Assembly: GCA_036346275.1 (NCBI GenBank)
Contig: CM070720.1
Location: forward strand, 6,735,278-6,799,277
DNA length: 64,000 nucleotides
Direction of reading: 5' to 3'
DNA from: Otatea glauca
Taxonomy: Eukaryota; Streptophyta; Magnoliopsida; Poales; Poaceae
This document shows positions 46,287-59,099 of the stretch, one piece after another (the stretch's first letter is position 1; every line of letters begins with the position of its first letter). A program made the translations under genes and the position numbers. The notes under the pieces are model-generated. The model had not been told where the DNA came from, made no database searches, and saw only the letters and a program-made list of their open reading frames with translations.

Positions 46287-48293
46287 ATCTCCCCCTTGAT
46301 GAGTATATTGACAAACACATGAAAAGGCATAAGTTTTGAGTTAAATAAGAGAGAAGAAAGCAATTTGAATGCAAAGCCAAACTTGGTCCAGAATAAGGAA
46401 ATAAGATCATGACCAAGTTGGCAGAAAAGGGATTTTAGAGCTAAACTTTAGAGAGAGCAAGTTTTCAACAAAAGCTCTAAAAGATCCAATAAAACTCACA
46501 AGGAACACTCGAATATGCTTATGATCATAAAAATTTTCAATTGTCACAAAGATCATAAGAACCAAAGTGGATTAACATTTTTCCTTTGAAGATGCCTTTT
46601 CTACATTTTCTCCCCCTTTTGGCAATATAGGCATCAAGAATTTTTTTTATTTTCTCCCCCTTTATATATGTATGCATGAAATGTATCCTAAGTGAGCTTT
46701 GAGAATTATCCAAGTGATCATTAATGCAAGATATGACACCAAGCTAGTCAATTTAGAAAATGACTGAACTAGGTTGTCTCCAAGAACAAATTCATTTTGC
46801 TCACAAGCTTTGTTTACAAGATTTTATTTTAGCAAGATTTGAACAAGTGCAAAACTTAGCAAAAGTTTCAAAACTAGAAGCAAACACCACTCATAGGATC
46901 AAATGGAAAACCTAGAGTTCAACCTACTCAACACTTTGGGAAATCTTGAAGTGCATATAGAGTCCTTCGAGCTCATTTTTCAATTCATGCAAATTCTTCT
47001 TCTTTGATATTTTGAAAGACATAGCGGGGTGCAAATGTTTGACATTATTTGCATTCTTTACCCACTTATGTTTTTGTTATTTGCATTTCTTAATGATTGA
47101 CTCAGGCCTTGTTCGATCACCCCAAGAGTAACTCTTAAGAGAATGATCTTGGTCATACACGATATATTCCAAGTTCATCCCAAGTGCAATGGGAGGCAGT
47201 CTCGAGAATATATAGTGTTGAGTTCAATTTTGCAAACAAGGGAGTCAAATTTTTCTTAATTTAGCACATATGAGCAATTTTGAAGGACTAAAATATGGAT
47301 CAAGCAAGTTTCACCCAAGTTGCTATAGGGACTCTAGAGAACTCCATAAATTCACACAATTCATGGTAAAAACCTCTAGAGAAGAAACTTAACAAGAAAA
47401 AGCAACATGTTTTTCATTTAAGATTTTCAATTTTCAGATTTTAACAAGCTTAGTATGATAGATGAACTTGGATAGACCTAAGCTAGTGATTTTCTTCAAA
47501 GATGTAGCAAGGTGCATTACATGAAGATTGAATCAATTGCATAATAGACAAAGCTCATAAAACAAAAGAAAATGCAGCCTATATGTAATGCATGAACAGA
47601 TTTTCAAACTCCCCCTCAACATGTGAGCCAATTTTAAGCACAAATTGAGTTATTAGCAGAGTTAGGCATAGAAAAAACCAAATGAACTCAATTGAAGCCA
47701 AAAACTCAAAAAGGAGGAGAGAAAGATTGAAAAACTGCAAACTGAATGGCTATAGAGTTTAAAAAAGATAGCAGAGAACAATAGGCTCAAACTCGCTCTC
47801 ATCTTCCACAATGACTGACAAAGGACAGCTAACTCTCGAACTCCAACACAGGAGCAAACACAGACCCTATCTACCCAGGAGGCCTAACACCTGCTAGACC
47901 TATAAGTCTGTGAGTGAGCTCAACCAAGAAGAAGAAAAGAATAACATCCTGAAGCATAAGATGAGAGGTCCATGCCGAAGCATGCCAGAAGTCTAGGTGA
48001 AGTGAACTCAGAACTCTAAAGAGAAAAACCTATAGCACCCAGAACAAAACAAAAGAAAGAAGAACCAGAAGAAAAATAATATAATACATAATATACAAGC
48101 CAGCTCCCCATCACAGAAGGCCGTAAGGGCAGATGACCCCAAGCTCACTCCTCAGGGCAACAAACTTGGAGCTATCCAAAGGCTTGGTGCAGATATCGGC
48201 TAACTGAAGGTCACTCTCTACAAACTGAAGCACGATATCACCCTTCTCTACATGGTCTCTAAGGAAGTGATATCTAATATCAATGTGTTTGGT
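46287..48293 (-). other. Sirevirus 3' non-coding region with multiple polypurine tracts
   Basis: About 2 kb between the end of RNase H and the 3' LTR, A-rich on the plus strand and without a convincing ORF. Read on the minus strand, AAGGGGGAGAT abuts the LTR (about 46287-46297), and further AAAGGGGGAGAAA-type tracts occur at about 46609-46619 and 46653-46663, plus a weaker GAGGGGGAG near 47611-47619. Repeated purine tracts here are a known Sirevirus feature. Confidence 0.75.
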
Positions 48294-49893
48294 TCAGGAA
48301 TGCTGCACTGGGTTTTTAGCAATGCAAATAGCAGAAGTGCTGTCACAGAAAAGTGGCACACTCTGTATATCTAACCCAAAGTCCCGCAAGGTCGATCTCA
48401 TCCAAAGAACTTGTCTACAACAATTGGCTGCAGTAACATACTCGGCCTCAACGGTGGACTGTGCAACCCCAGACTGCTTCCTAGATGACCAAGAAACAAG
48501 AGAAGTGCCAATGAATTGGCAAGTGCCAGAAGTGCTCTTCCTATCTATCCTACAGCCAGCAAAGTTAGCATCGAAAAAGGCTCTAAGAGATAGACAAGAG
48601 GAGGAAGAGTACCAAATACCATAATCAATGGTGGCGCGAAGGTACCGAAAAATGCGCTTCACCGCCTGACAGTGAGAGGCACGAGGAGAAGCCTGAAATC
48701 GGGCGCACATACACACGGCAAAGTGTATGTCCGGCCTCGACGCAGTGAGATATAAGAGGGAGCCAATCATGCTACGAAACTCCTTTTGATTAGCAGGCTC
48801 ACCATCCTAATCAGGCTCGAGGACTGCGGTTGTGGCCATAGGAGATAACACCGGCTTCCCGTCAGACATGTCGAAGCGCCTCAGGAGGTCCCGGGTGTAC
48901 TGCCTTGATGCAAGAAAGTGCCCTCTCGAGTCTGCTTGATCTGGATCCAAGGAAGTAGCTCATCTCGCCCATCATACTCATCTCAAACTCTGTACTCATC
49001 ACATCAGAAAACTGAGAGACAAGAGAATGAGAGGAGCCACCAAAAATGATATCGTCCACATAAATCTGGACAAGAAGAAAATGGGACTCATGGTGTCTGA
49101 TGAACAGAGTTTTGTCTACTATGCCCATTTTAATGTCATGGCTAAGAAGATAAGACTTGAGCCTCTCATACCATGCTCTGGGGGCCTACTTGAGTCCATA
49201 CAGAGCTTTGGAAAGCTTGTATACATGACTCGGAAACTTAGGGTTCTCGAATCCTGGAGGTTGCTTGACATAAACCTCTTCCTCAATATAGCCATTGAGG
49301 AATGTACTCTTGACATCCATTTGATAAAGCTTGAAGCCTTTGGATGCAGAAAATGCAAGCAGGATTCAAATAGCCTCTAGCCTAGCTACAGGGGCAAAGG
49401 TCTCATCAAAGTCAAGACCCTCAACCCGAGAAAAGCCCTGTGCAACTAGTCTAGCCTTGTTTCTAACTACAACCCCATCCTCACTCTGCTTGTTTTTGAA
49501 CACCCACTTGGTCCCAATGACATTATGACCAGATGGGGGCTCGACAAGCTTCCATACCTTGTTCCTCTCAAATTTCTCAAGTTCCTCATGCATAGCATTA
49601 ATCCACGACTCATCAGATAATGCATGAGAAACATCCTTCGACTCAAAGGAGGCAACGAAGGCAGAGTGAAGGTAGAAACTGGACAAACCTGATTTTGAGC
49701 GAGTGACCCACTCAAACAGATCACCAATGATCTGATCAGGTGGATGAGCTTTCTGGATATGTCGGGGAGGACCAGAAGCAGAAGTGGCCTCTACCTCTTT
49801 AACAGAAGAGGTAGGAACAGAGCCACTCGCTGAAGGATAGTCGGAAGGCAAGGGCTGGTCTCCCTGAGGTGCAGAAATGGAAACAGGAGGCAC
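48294..49893 (-). pseudogene. Sirevirus pol: reverse transcriptase and RNase H (broken)
   Basis: Reading right to left: RT begins VWKLVEPPSGHNVIGTKWVF and KARLVAQGFSRVEGLDFDET (49893-49366), moves to another frame, and reaches the catalytic YVDDIIFGGS near 49060. RNase H is at 48770-48294 (SRPDIHFAVCMCARFQASPR, STSGTCQFIGTSLVSWSSRK, STVEAEYVTAANCCRQVLWM). At least three frame breaks separate the blocks, so no intact RT can be made. Confidence 0.92.
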
Positions 49894-49977
49894 CTCAGGT
49901 GTAGAGGGGACTGGATCCGGTGGAACACCATCATCCTCATCTTCTACAAAGATGGTCTCGGAGGGATAAGAAGAGCC

Positions 49978-51273
49978 TCAAACATCAGGTCTAGCTCTTG
50001 GGCTAGCCTCATCAAAGGTCACATCACAGGTCTCTATGATCCTATACGCATCAACACTCCAGACCCTATAGCTACGAGAAGAAGTCGAGTAACCTAGAAA
50101 GATACCATCAGAAGAGCGAGACTCAAACTTATCTAGGTTACCAGACTTCAAGATGAAACACTTGCAACCGAAAAAGCGAAAATGAGACACACTAGGCTTT
50201 CGCCCATACCTCAACTCATAAGAAGTGCAATGCAAATGTGCTCTCAAAAACACGCGATTAGAAACATGGCAAGTAGTAGCTATAGCCTCAGCCCAAAACT
50301 TCCTAAGAGTACTGTACTCATCTAGCATCGTCCTGGCCATCTCAACCAGGGTCCTATTCTTCCTTTCCACTACGCCAGTCTGTTGAGGGGCGTAGGGAGA
50401 AGAGAACCGATGCTCTAAACCAGACTCCACACAAAAACTCTCAAAGTAGGAATTCTTGAACTCTGTGCCATTATCACTGCGTATAGCTCGTAATGCACCT
50501 GGGAGCTCAATAGACAACCTACTGACCAAACCCCTAAGTGAGAAAAAGTCTCATCCTTCGAGGCCATGAAGAATACCCAAGAGTATTTAGAAAAATCATC
50601 AACGATGACAAGAACATACTACTTCCCTCCTGCTGACTGCACTCTAGCTGGACCAACAATGTCCATATGTAAAAGCTATCCTGGTGCATCAGTCATCACT
50701 ACGGTGACAGGAGGATGAGAAGCAGTAACCATCTTGCCATGTCGACAAGGAGAGCAAACTAAGTCTTTGACCGTCTTGAGTTTGGGCAAACCCCGAATGA
50801 GATCGTGGCTGCTAACTCGGGTCAAATGATCAAAACCAATGTGACCAAGTCTCCTACGCCAGAAGGAGAGATCACAGGACTCAAAAGTAATCAAACATCG
50901 AAGAGAGTCTCCAGAAGAAGCAAAAAAAATAGCACGAAAGACTCCCAAATCTAGAAATCCCGCAAACTAACCCTCCTGATGAATCAAGGATTCTACAGGC
51001 ATTACTCTTGAAACTTACCTCGAAAGAGTCATCGATAAGCTGAGAAACAGAGAGCAGATTGTATTGTAGCTTACTTACTAAGGCAACATCTTTAAGAATG
51101 AAATTTTGGTTAATGCAGATGGTACCTTTAGGAACGACTCTATCTGAAGATGCATCCCCAAAAGTGATCAACTCATCACCGGGGGCTCGGACTAGGGAAG
51201 AGAACCATTGAGAATCTCCGGTCATATGACGAGAACAACCGGAGTCGACAATCCAAACATCTCCCTTCCCCAT
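49978..51273 (-). pseudogene. Sirevirus pol: protease, GAG-pre-integrase, integrase (broken)
   Basis: The protease active site reads WIVDSGCSRHMTGD at 51255-51214. The GAG-pre-integrase section (FWRRRLGHIGFDHL; CSPCRHGKM) is at about 50870-50730; the first zinc-binding His of the usual WHRRLGH is Arg here. The integrase core (SDNGTEFKNSYFESFC; YAPQQTGVVERKNRTLVEMA) is at 50529-50340. Stops or shifts occur near 50945, 50530 and 49978. Confidence 0.9.
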
Positions 51274-54080
51274 CCAACGAACTGATCAAGACACAAGAGA
51301 AAGATGACTCGATCTTTGGGATAGAGTGAAGACTTGGGAACCCAATACTGAACCACACGACGCCTCAGAGTACCAGCCACAGAAGAAGACTGGACTCGAG
51401 TGTCTCTCTGTCGTTTAAGATTAACATGATCAGTAGCAACTCTAGTAGATGATCTAGGAGCTGGAACTGGGTTAGCCCGCCGTGGTGCAAAAGCCAGACC
51501 ATCCAAGTGAGGCTTCCTAAATCTCCTACCAGAAAACACCTCACGCTGCTGATATCTACCTCGATAGGAAAAACGAGGAATATCAAAAGGACGGCGGGAA
51601 GACTGACTACGAATAGCTCCAAGACTAAAACTCGAAGAACCAACATGAAAACCGAGTCCTGGACGATGCCCAAAAACAGGCGACTCTCTAACCTGTCTAG
51701 AAGCAGTGTGTACCTTAGGAGCACTCAAAGTCTGGGGATGACCCTGAATACCCCTAAGAGCAGCAACACGTTCACGCCGAGTGATCTTAGCGCGCCTGAA
51801 GCAGAAATCTACTAGGTGACCATCCTTCTTATAGAAGGTGCATGTGTACTTCGCCTTGCTAGAGACAGAAGCAACAGGAGTAACACCCTTCTGGTCAGAA
51901 GTCCTATGGATAACCCCAGCAGACCTAAACACGGTGGTGCTCACTCTGGGAGCTACCACAATCTCACCACTCTTGGAGCCACGCACAATGGTGGGAGGAT
52001 GCGCCCGAGCGTGCTCCAAGGGATCAAATCCTAGACCTTGATTGAATCTACTAATCTTGGATTGGTCTAGAATAAGATTGAGCTTCTTCTTGCCTCCTAC
52101 AAACTTCTCGAGAGTGCTCAAAAGATCTGGCAATCTCGAAAGAAAGAGGCACAAGAAGAACAGGGGAAGAAGAAGAAGAACCGAGAAAGATGAGCTCTCA
52201 AAGACGTGCATTTTCTCCTCAAAGACGGCTGCCTCAATCTTGAGGGCCTCACAAGAAAGCATAAGGCGCATTTCTAATTATATGGGCTTGGTCTTCTAAT
52301 TTCTTCCTAAGCTCGACATGGATTTTATCCAAGTCCCCTCAATCATAGAACATCATAAGCAACTTTCTTGTGACTTATCTAGTAAGTCCTTAGCAAGATT
52401 AGCACACTTGACATTTAAGGATTCATTGTCAAGTTTTAGTTGCCTCTGACCCTCACATGAGCCGGTGGGTCCTTAGAAGCATGCATTTCAAGTTCATCGT
52501 TTCTAGACGAAAGCTTCCTAAGGTGATCGCTCATGGCATCAATTTCGGCAAGCAATTTAGGGCAATTAGCACAAGAGCGAGTAGAGTGAGCATGAAGAAA
52601 ACTAGCATCTCTGGATGAGTATCATGATTCATTGGTAGCATTCTTCAACCTAAGACTATCTAGTTCAGACAACACACTATATTGCATATTCCTTAGGCTC
52701 TCTAACTCCAAAGGAAAGCATCACACAAAGTACAGTCATTAGTGACTCGGGAGGGAGAAGATCTAAGTGAAGCTAACTCCCGAGTCAAGGTACCTACTTC
52801 CTTCTCAAGCTCCCTACACCTAGCTCTAGCATGAAATTTTCCTAATTTGCAGAAAGCTTCATTGAGCTGGTCATAGGATGGTACCTCGTCCGTGTCGCTG
52901 TACAGCTCGGAGTCGCTGATGCCGTTGACGTCGGCCATGAAGCACATGCCGGAGAAGTCGTCGCCGCCTTTCTTCTCTTGCGGATCATCCTCGCCCTCAT
53001 CGCCCCATGTCTCCGTATCGGAGATGTTGATGTCGTCAAGCGCGGCGAGGACGCGGTGGAAGAGCTTCTTGTTCTTGGAGAAGTTGCGCTACTTCTTCTC
53101 GTGCGTCAGCTCACGAACTGGAGGCTTCTTATTTCGGTTCTTGTTGGTGTAGTCGTTCTTGCCCTTCTCCAGCTTGGGACAGTTCGCCCGAATGTAGTTG
53201 GGGCCACCACACTCGAAGCAGGTGATCATGCCACCTCTCTTCCTCTCTCTCACCCTCTTGTATGCATGAGAGAATTTGCGAGCAAGAAGAGCAAGCTCAT
53301 TTTCTGGAAATTTTTCCAGTTGGTCATCGATTAGCTCGCAAAGGGTGGAGAGGGAGAAACCGACAGAAGAATCAGAAGAAGATCCATTGGGATCGGTGAC
53401 CAAAGCCATCGACTGAGATTTCGTCTTCTGAGAGACGACATCGATCTCATGAGACTTGAGGCGGGAATAAAGCCCATCAAGGGTCAGAGTCGATAAGTCG
53501 GTGGTGTCCTTGATGGTGGTCACCTTCATCTCCCAAACCAAAAGGTCGAGTGCGGTCAAGAAATGCCGAGCATTGTCCGACTCAGGCTATATGCAACCAA
53601 CTGCTCGGAGGTCGCTCAAGATCTTTGTAAACCGACCAAGACACTCGTCGAGACTCTCACCAGCGCGTTGATCAAACTTGTTGTACTCGCACTTGAGCTG
53701 AAGCGCCTCCACGTCTTGATTTGAGTAGAGCCCTCATGGTAAGCATCGAGGTTACCCAAATCATATGGCGGAGCGAAGGTGAGAAATCTATCATACTCAC
53801 ATGGCTAAGACCACGTATGAGAATGTTCCTTGCCTTAGCATTCGCCTCAATGTCGACCATATTGATGGCGTGACATTTTCATCGCCAGGAACCTCATACG
53901 GGAGTTTCACCTTACGCCATATCGGTAGCCCACAGGCAGTGATGTATGACTCCATCCGAGACTTCCAAAAAGGAAAATCAACTCCATTAAAGATGGGAGG
54001 CTTGGTGGAATATTTGTCCATCGCCATGGCTCTTAAGACCGGTCAAGATCTAGAAAGAGCAGAACCGGCTCTGATACCAA
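51274..54080 (-). pseudogene. Sirevirus gag with PBS-proximal start
   Basis: The start MAMDKYSTKPPIFNGVDFPF at 54027 is the typical copia gag opening. Later blocks: MVWEMKVTTIKD-type region and a zinc knuckle CFECGGPNYIRANC (about 53230) in which the metal-binding His is Tyr; a coiled-coil-like segment CRELEKEVGTLTRELASLRS (about 52830-52760); and a second motif CTFYKKDGHLVDFC (about 51840) in which the second Cys is Tyr. Frames are broken in several places. Gag would form the particle shell and bind RNA; both zinc motifs are damaged. Confidence 0.82.
54067..54079 (-). promoter_or_regulatory. Primer-binding site of Sirevirus-like element
   Basis: On the minus strand TGGTATCAGAGCC, the initiator tRNA-Met site, 2 bases inside the 5' LTR. 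Confidence 0.92.
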
Positions 54081-54081
54081 T

Positions 54082-55731
54082 TGAAGGATCGAGATGGCGA
54101 ACAGAGGGGGGGTGAATGGTCGCAAATAAATTTTCCCCCAAAATACTCCAACAAAAACCTCGACATGATCGCTCAAAGGAAATCGTGAAAAACCTGAAAA
54201 ACTAGACAACTTTGTGTACCCCTAGCTTGCATGGATAAGTACCATAAAATATGTGAGGATTTTTGAGTCACAATCCTGGTTGTCGAGTGTCGAAGATAAA
54301 GAGGAATCAATCCAACTCTTGCTTTTAGAAAGGAGATCAATTCAAATCGCAAAAGTCACTTTCAGAAAAGCAAAAGTAGAATTTCCAGAAATTGTCCTCA
54401 ATTTGAACAGGAGGTTGGTGGGTTTCTGCAGCTCACAAAATTTTCAAACTTTTTCTCCCGATGATAAGAACAGTCTTGAAGAACTGCACCAAATTTCTCC
54501 TGAAAAAGCCTTACAGAAAAAAACAGGAAAAAAACACAGTCAGTCAAGAACTTCGAGCAGAAAGTTTGGGGCTCGGTTTTCACCTAATGGCGCCCAAATG
54601 GTGCAACAAGTGAACTCCAAAATTTTTTTGCAGGTGGATATCAGAGTCCCTCACCTCCTCCGACAAGGATCACTTAAAAAGTATTTATCTACATTTTTAT
54701 AAAAATCAAATACTAAATGCTGCGCAAAGAACAAGTTCTGAACAAAGTTGGAACTTGAAAGAAAAGATGGTCTCTCCTCAATCCAAGAGTGCAAAATAGA
54801 TGTAAAACCATATGAACACACTCAAAACATCCAAGATCAACAGCATTTAGAAGGAGGGGAGGCAAATCCAAATTGCCTAAAAGTAGATTGCGAGAATGTA
54901 ATTGCGGGAAAGTAAATGCTGAATTTAAAATGCGTAAAGTAAAGACATAATGTAAATGCGCAAAATAAATTCAGAGTTGGATGGATAAAACTTTCATTTC
55001 TGGAAGTAGAGGTTACAAAGCCTCACTTTCCATGTGGGCAAAGCTCAAAGGAGCATTCAAACACCTCAAAAACCTTCGAGGAGAGGAGGCTACCCCTCCA
55101 CCCCTATTTATACTACTCTTGGGCCACCTACCACCCTTGGATGAGTTCCTCAACCCTAGAGCACTCATCTAAGGGCTAGGATTAACCCACACACACATCC
55201 ATGTAAGGGCTAACCCAAAACCCACACACATACCGGGTTTTCTTGCACTGTTTTCAAAGCATACTACCTAGACCCGCTAACCTATCAACTACACCTCAAT
55301 CCTACGGCCCTCATTGATCCACGCGGCATCTAGCTAGCATCATCTCCTTTCCTTGTTTTCTTGACTTGCCCGAACTCCGTCTCCGATCAACTTCCGGCGA
55401 TCTCCCAACCGTCTAGACCTCCGACGCTCCTCGTCTAGTCCCGGTCATCCTCCGCCTCACCATGACCTAGCACCGTCGCCCTGCAACCATCAAAGACAAG
55501 GAAGAACCTTTCACATAGCAATGCCCACAAAGATATTCAATGATTATCCCAAAATCATTAATCGATCATAATTGCTCTCAATGGTCCGGTGCTACTACCC
55601 CTATGCCGGTAGCCTAAGAAGAGCAACCAACACTCAAATTGCTTCAAATCCAATTCAATTTAAATCAAACCAAGCTCAAAACTCGTCAATTACTTATCAC
55701 ACACAAGGATAGACCACCATATGGTCTTTCA
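54082..55731 (-). repeat. 5' LTR of Sirevirus-like element
   Basis: Right-hand LTR, matching 44634-46286 along its length. Its minus-strand TATA box (GTATAAATAGGGG) is at about 55102-55114. Plus-strand open frames in it are not genes. Confidence 0.93.
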
Positions 55732-56205
55732 AGATTATCCGACAGACGAGTAGGATATCATGGTTGATTATTCATTCTTTCATACTTCTCCATTAACTGA
55801 GAAAATGTCGGTCCCGGCTTTTTCATTGGCTTCTTGATGGTGATTTTTCGGCTCTATACCATCTACCCACCTGAGCATTTCCTTTGGCTTTAATGGTCCT
55901 TGAATTCTTTCCTTCATGATCGGCTTCTATTTGTAATGAACCGATTGTAATCTTCAATGTCTGACTACCGTTTGTAGTTGACTGAATGTCAACTTGCCGA
56001 TCCCTTTTTGGCATATCATGCATCGGTTTTTTTCCTTTGCCCGAACATTGAACCATGTTAATATGGAATGGATCAGCATCAACTTGCATGGTTGGCTCAT
56101 CAGCGAATTTTAACCGACCATCCTCGATAGCCGACTGGATCTGTTGACGGAAAATATTGCAATAATTATTGTTGTGAGAAAAAGACTGATGCCACTTGCA
56201 ATACC
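55732..56205 (-). pseudogene. Tat-like gypsy gag fragment
   Basis: On the minus strand the frame reads YCKWHQSFSHNNNYCNIFRQ, then QIQSAIEDGRLKFADE, the conserved Tat-lineage gag segment with Cys/His residues, followed by a basic linker. It continues across the Sirevirus into 44633 and below. It is cut at 56205/56206 by Angela-like copy B; the rest of the gag and the 5' LTR should lie beyond the window. Confidence 0.85.
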
Positions 56206-57567
56206 TGTTAGTGTTATGCCCTTGAGGCAATCATTTAGATGATTGTAACATGACTATGTTTATGAATAATAATATGATTATTGGTCCAATGAATATATAT
56301 CATTGTATTGATTAACAAGTATGTGACTTGCTTACGAAGCTCTTTACTTATTGATGTAATTCGATAAATATCTCTGATCGGATATCATCGTATAGGACAA
56401 CGATGAATAGATCAGCACATGTAGTGATTGATGATCATGCTTCATAGATCATGGGATATGGAGATATCATCTATACATTGTGGACGCATGTTGAAGAACA
56501 TGAGTTAGATAGACCCGCAATGGGACACTGCGAGAATGTTTCATTCTTATGTGTCATCAGTGTATCTCATACATAGTAGATGTATGATCCTCTCACCAGA
56601 GATTATCATATTCCCTACATTTGTAATCGTTTTCCTTGGGGCTATCAAACACTATTTCCTAACTGGATAGTTATAAAGGTAGCTTTCATGTTTACTATAA
56701 AACGTGCAGAAAAGTGAGCAGTCAAGATGGAATTTGCCACTCCAATGAAATGGAGATATATGATAAGGCCACTCGTGTGATATGATTAAGGAAGTGCATG
56801 GCCATGCCGTGATTGAGGAGTCAATCACAACTTATTAATATATCACGGATACGAGAGATGGATTGAATCATCAAAGGATGACATGCTTCTCACCTCGAGT
56901 TCAATCTTCATATACTTGGCAAAGGGATTACTACATGAGTACTTTTGATAGGTTCTGTCCGATTTGATCATAGTATGTTTGGGAGACTTTGCAAGGAGCC
57001 GCTACCAATTATTGGATTGAAAAGGAGTTTTCCGAATCCATGTCCAAACGTGCGTGAACCTATAGGGTCACACAATTAATGGGCTGGGACGCATTAATTT
57101 GGATTGGATCCGTAATTAATGGACCTCGTGGGCTTAGCACGCTGATGGGCCATGGTTTAGGGTTTCATCTCATGGCTATATAAGGAGGGGAGGAGGGTGG
57201 GCGCAGGGTGTGCTTTTCACGGTTTAGAAGTGTTTCACCTGAAACCCGAGCCTCCTCTTCTCGCTGCCCCTACCGAGCGACCAGGTGCTTGCACATCGAC
57301 GCACGGCGTTCCATCCCTGGACGTGTGGACTACTGCGGTGACGCTGCTATGACTGTAGCGTGGGAGGACGATCCACGGTGAGGCGAGGACGATCCACTCC
57401 ATCGACACAACGACTACGGCGAGGACGATCCACTACATCGACGTGTGAAAGATTCCGCAACTGCGCGTCTAGTGGTAATCTAATCTATGATCCCCTTCTT
57501 GTGAGTAGCTTTCTGGTTATGCGGTAGATTTTTTTTGTGCTAGCGTAGCATACCGCGTTCCTATTCA
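56206..57567 (+). repeat. 5' LTR of copia copy B
   Basis: 1362 bp, TGTTAG...TATTCA, one base before the PBS. TATA box GCTATATAAGG at about 57175-57185. It is highly similar to the LTRs at 3559-4909 and 63088 onward. Confidence 0.94.
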
Positions 57568-57568
57568 G

Positions 57569-57580
57569 TGGTATCAGAGC
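57569..57580 (+). promoter_or_regulatory. Primer-binding site of copia copy B
   Basis: TGGTATCAGAGC, the initiator tRNA-Met site, 1 base after the LTR. Confidence 0.92.
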
Positions 57581-59099
57581 CATATCGTATAGTTTTGTGA
57601 TTTGGATGTTGCACATATGATGTGTGAGGTTAGTAGATTAGATCTATTACATGTTCAGCCGGTTCATGTGATGAATTGGTGATGGCAGCCATCGATGAGA
57701 TCGATCGGTTTAGGGTTTGAGGAAAGTGCAAACCGACTCAATCTTGATTTGGGTGAGTCCGTTCATGGTACGACGTTACCCTTACCGGTCGGGTTACCGC
57801 CATCAGGGTTTCTGAAACGTATCCATATGGGACCAAGCCAACCAGATTGAGTTGGATTGGGTCAATCTGGTTGATCCATGGTAAGCGCAAACCGATTCAA
57901 TATTGACTTGGGTGAGTCCGTTCATGGTACGACGTTGCCCTTACCGGTTGGGTTACCGTCATCAGGGTTTTTGAAATGTAACCATATGGAACCGCCACTA
58001 GGGGCTCTGACCCTTGGACCCCGCCAGGGGCGATGCCCCTCGGACCCCAGAGTCGTAGGATTGTTTTTGCTTAACTCGTTTTTGCAGAAAATTATGTGAA
58101 ATAGTATGGCCTATGTGTATGTGATGCATGTAATTTTCACATGGCCTACATGCTGTGTCAAGCCATAAGGCTATTTAAATTGTATAACGACCTGCGTGTT
58201 GACTTCTGATGGTTCAAACCCTCATGTAAAATTCATTATCAAAAGTTGTAAGGCGTTGCATCCATAATGATGAAGACGATGGTATCAAGCATTATGATTA
58301 GGTGAACAATCAAGCAAGGTGGCTAGGTGAACAAACAAGCATGATGATGGAGATCTTAATGCTAAGGGCCATGCTATTTCACAGTTTATTTTGTTTTTCT
58401 GTGGATGTGTGTTTAATCCTTGCTATTTTCTTTATGCTCATTACATGTGATGCCATGTTCAAGTAGATATTGTTCTTTCCTATAGTTAAAAATTTTTAAA
58501 TCAAAATGTCCATCCAATTGTTGCACCTATCAAGAATTTAGATTGTTATTGATATGGCTGCCAAAGTAGTATATCAATGGCTATCTTAATAGATGATAGG
58601 GATGTGTCAGACACATCACGCATAACAATGGTAGATTTAATCAAGCTTTCAAAACGGTTTTGGGCTTGAGGACAGTGGTTGTGATTTAATTTTAGTAATG
58701 AAGGAACATATACAAGACAATTGGTGTCTAGGAAAACACACATGAGGTAGGTTTCTTAATTGGCACCCGTAAACGGGAAGTGCTCCCTCCCTCATGTGAG
58801 CCCTAGGGGCAGGTTGACCTGGCCATGAGTCAAGTTGATGGAGGCATTAATTAGTTGTTTTCATGCTCAACAAACAAGAGTTACATATGATGTAATTAGC
58901 AAAGGTGTTGCTTACCTATGTCATTAAATTTCTAGCAGTGATGCCAAAGCTCACTAGTGTTTGATGAATATGGATCTTGAATACTCACTATTTGTCTAAA
59001 AAGGGGACATAAAATAGGAGTGTCTTTTATTAAAATGTTTAATAATTTTTTTAAATAAACATAGTGCTTAGAATCTTTGCATGTTTTTGTTGTAGTTCA
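57581..59099 (+). other. Leader of copia copy B with 159-bp tandem repeat
   Basis: Non-coding leader. A tandem repeat with unit starts at 57729 and 57888 (period 159 bp) contains GTACGACGTT, CCATATGGGACCAAGCC and GTCAATCTGGTTGATCC blocks; the second unit is incomplete. A GC-rich GGACCCC/GGGGC motif follows at about 58015-58045. No gene seen. Confidence 0.75.

Larger units (their letters stand above)
44634..55731 (-). mobile_element. Ty1/copia Sirevirus-like (Maximus/SIRE) element, complete, 11.1 kb
   Basis: Two LTRs of 1653 and 1650 bp (TGAAGGATCG...GGTCTTTCA) bracket gag-pol on the minus strand. The 5-bp target duplication AGATT is perfect (44629-44633 and 55732-55736), and removing the element rejoins the Tat-like gag. 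PBS and purine tract are in the expected places. The Sirevirus call rests on the long LTRs, large size, two gag zinc-finger-like motifs and multiple GGGGGAG tracts upstream of the 3' LTR. By eye the first about 220 bp of the two LTRs differ at roughly 4%, so the insertion is not very recent. Confidence 0.95.

Noticed and set aside
55823..56230. Minus-strand ORF start at 56230 as a true gag start
   Set aside because: Its first residues are encoded by the copia LTR that begins at 56206; the start codon is chimeric and the real gag continues beyond the insertion.
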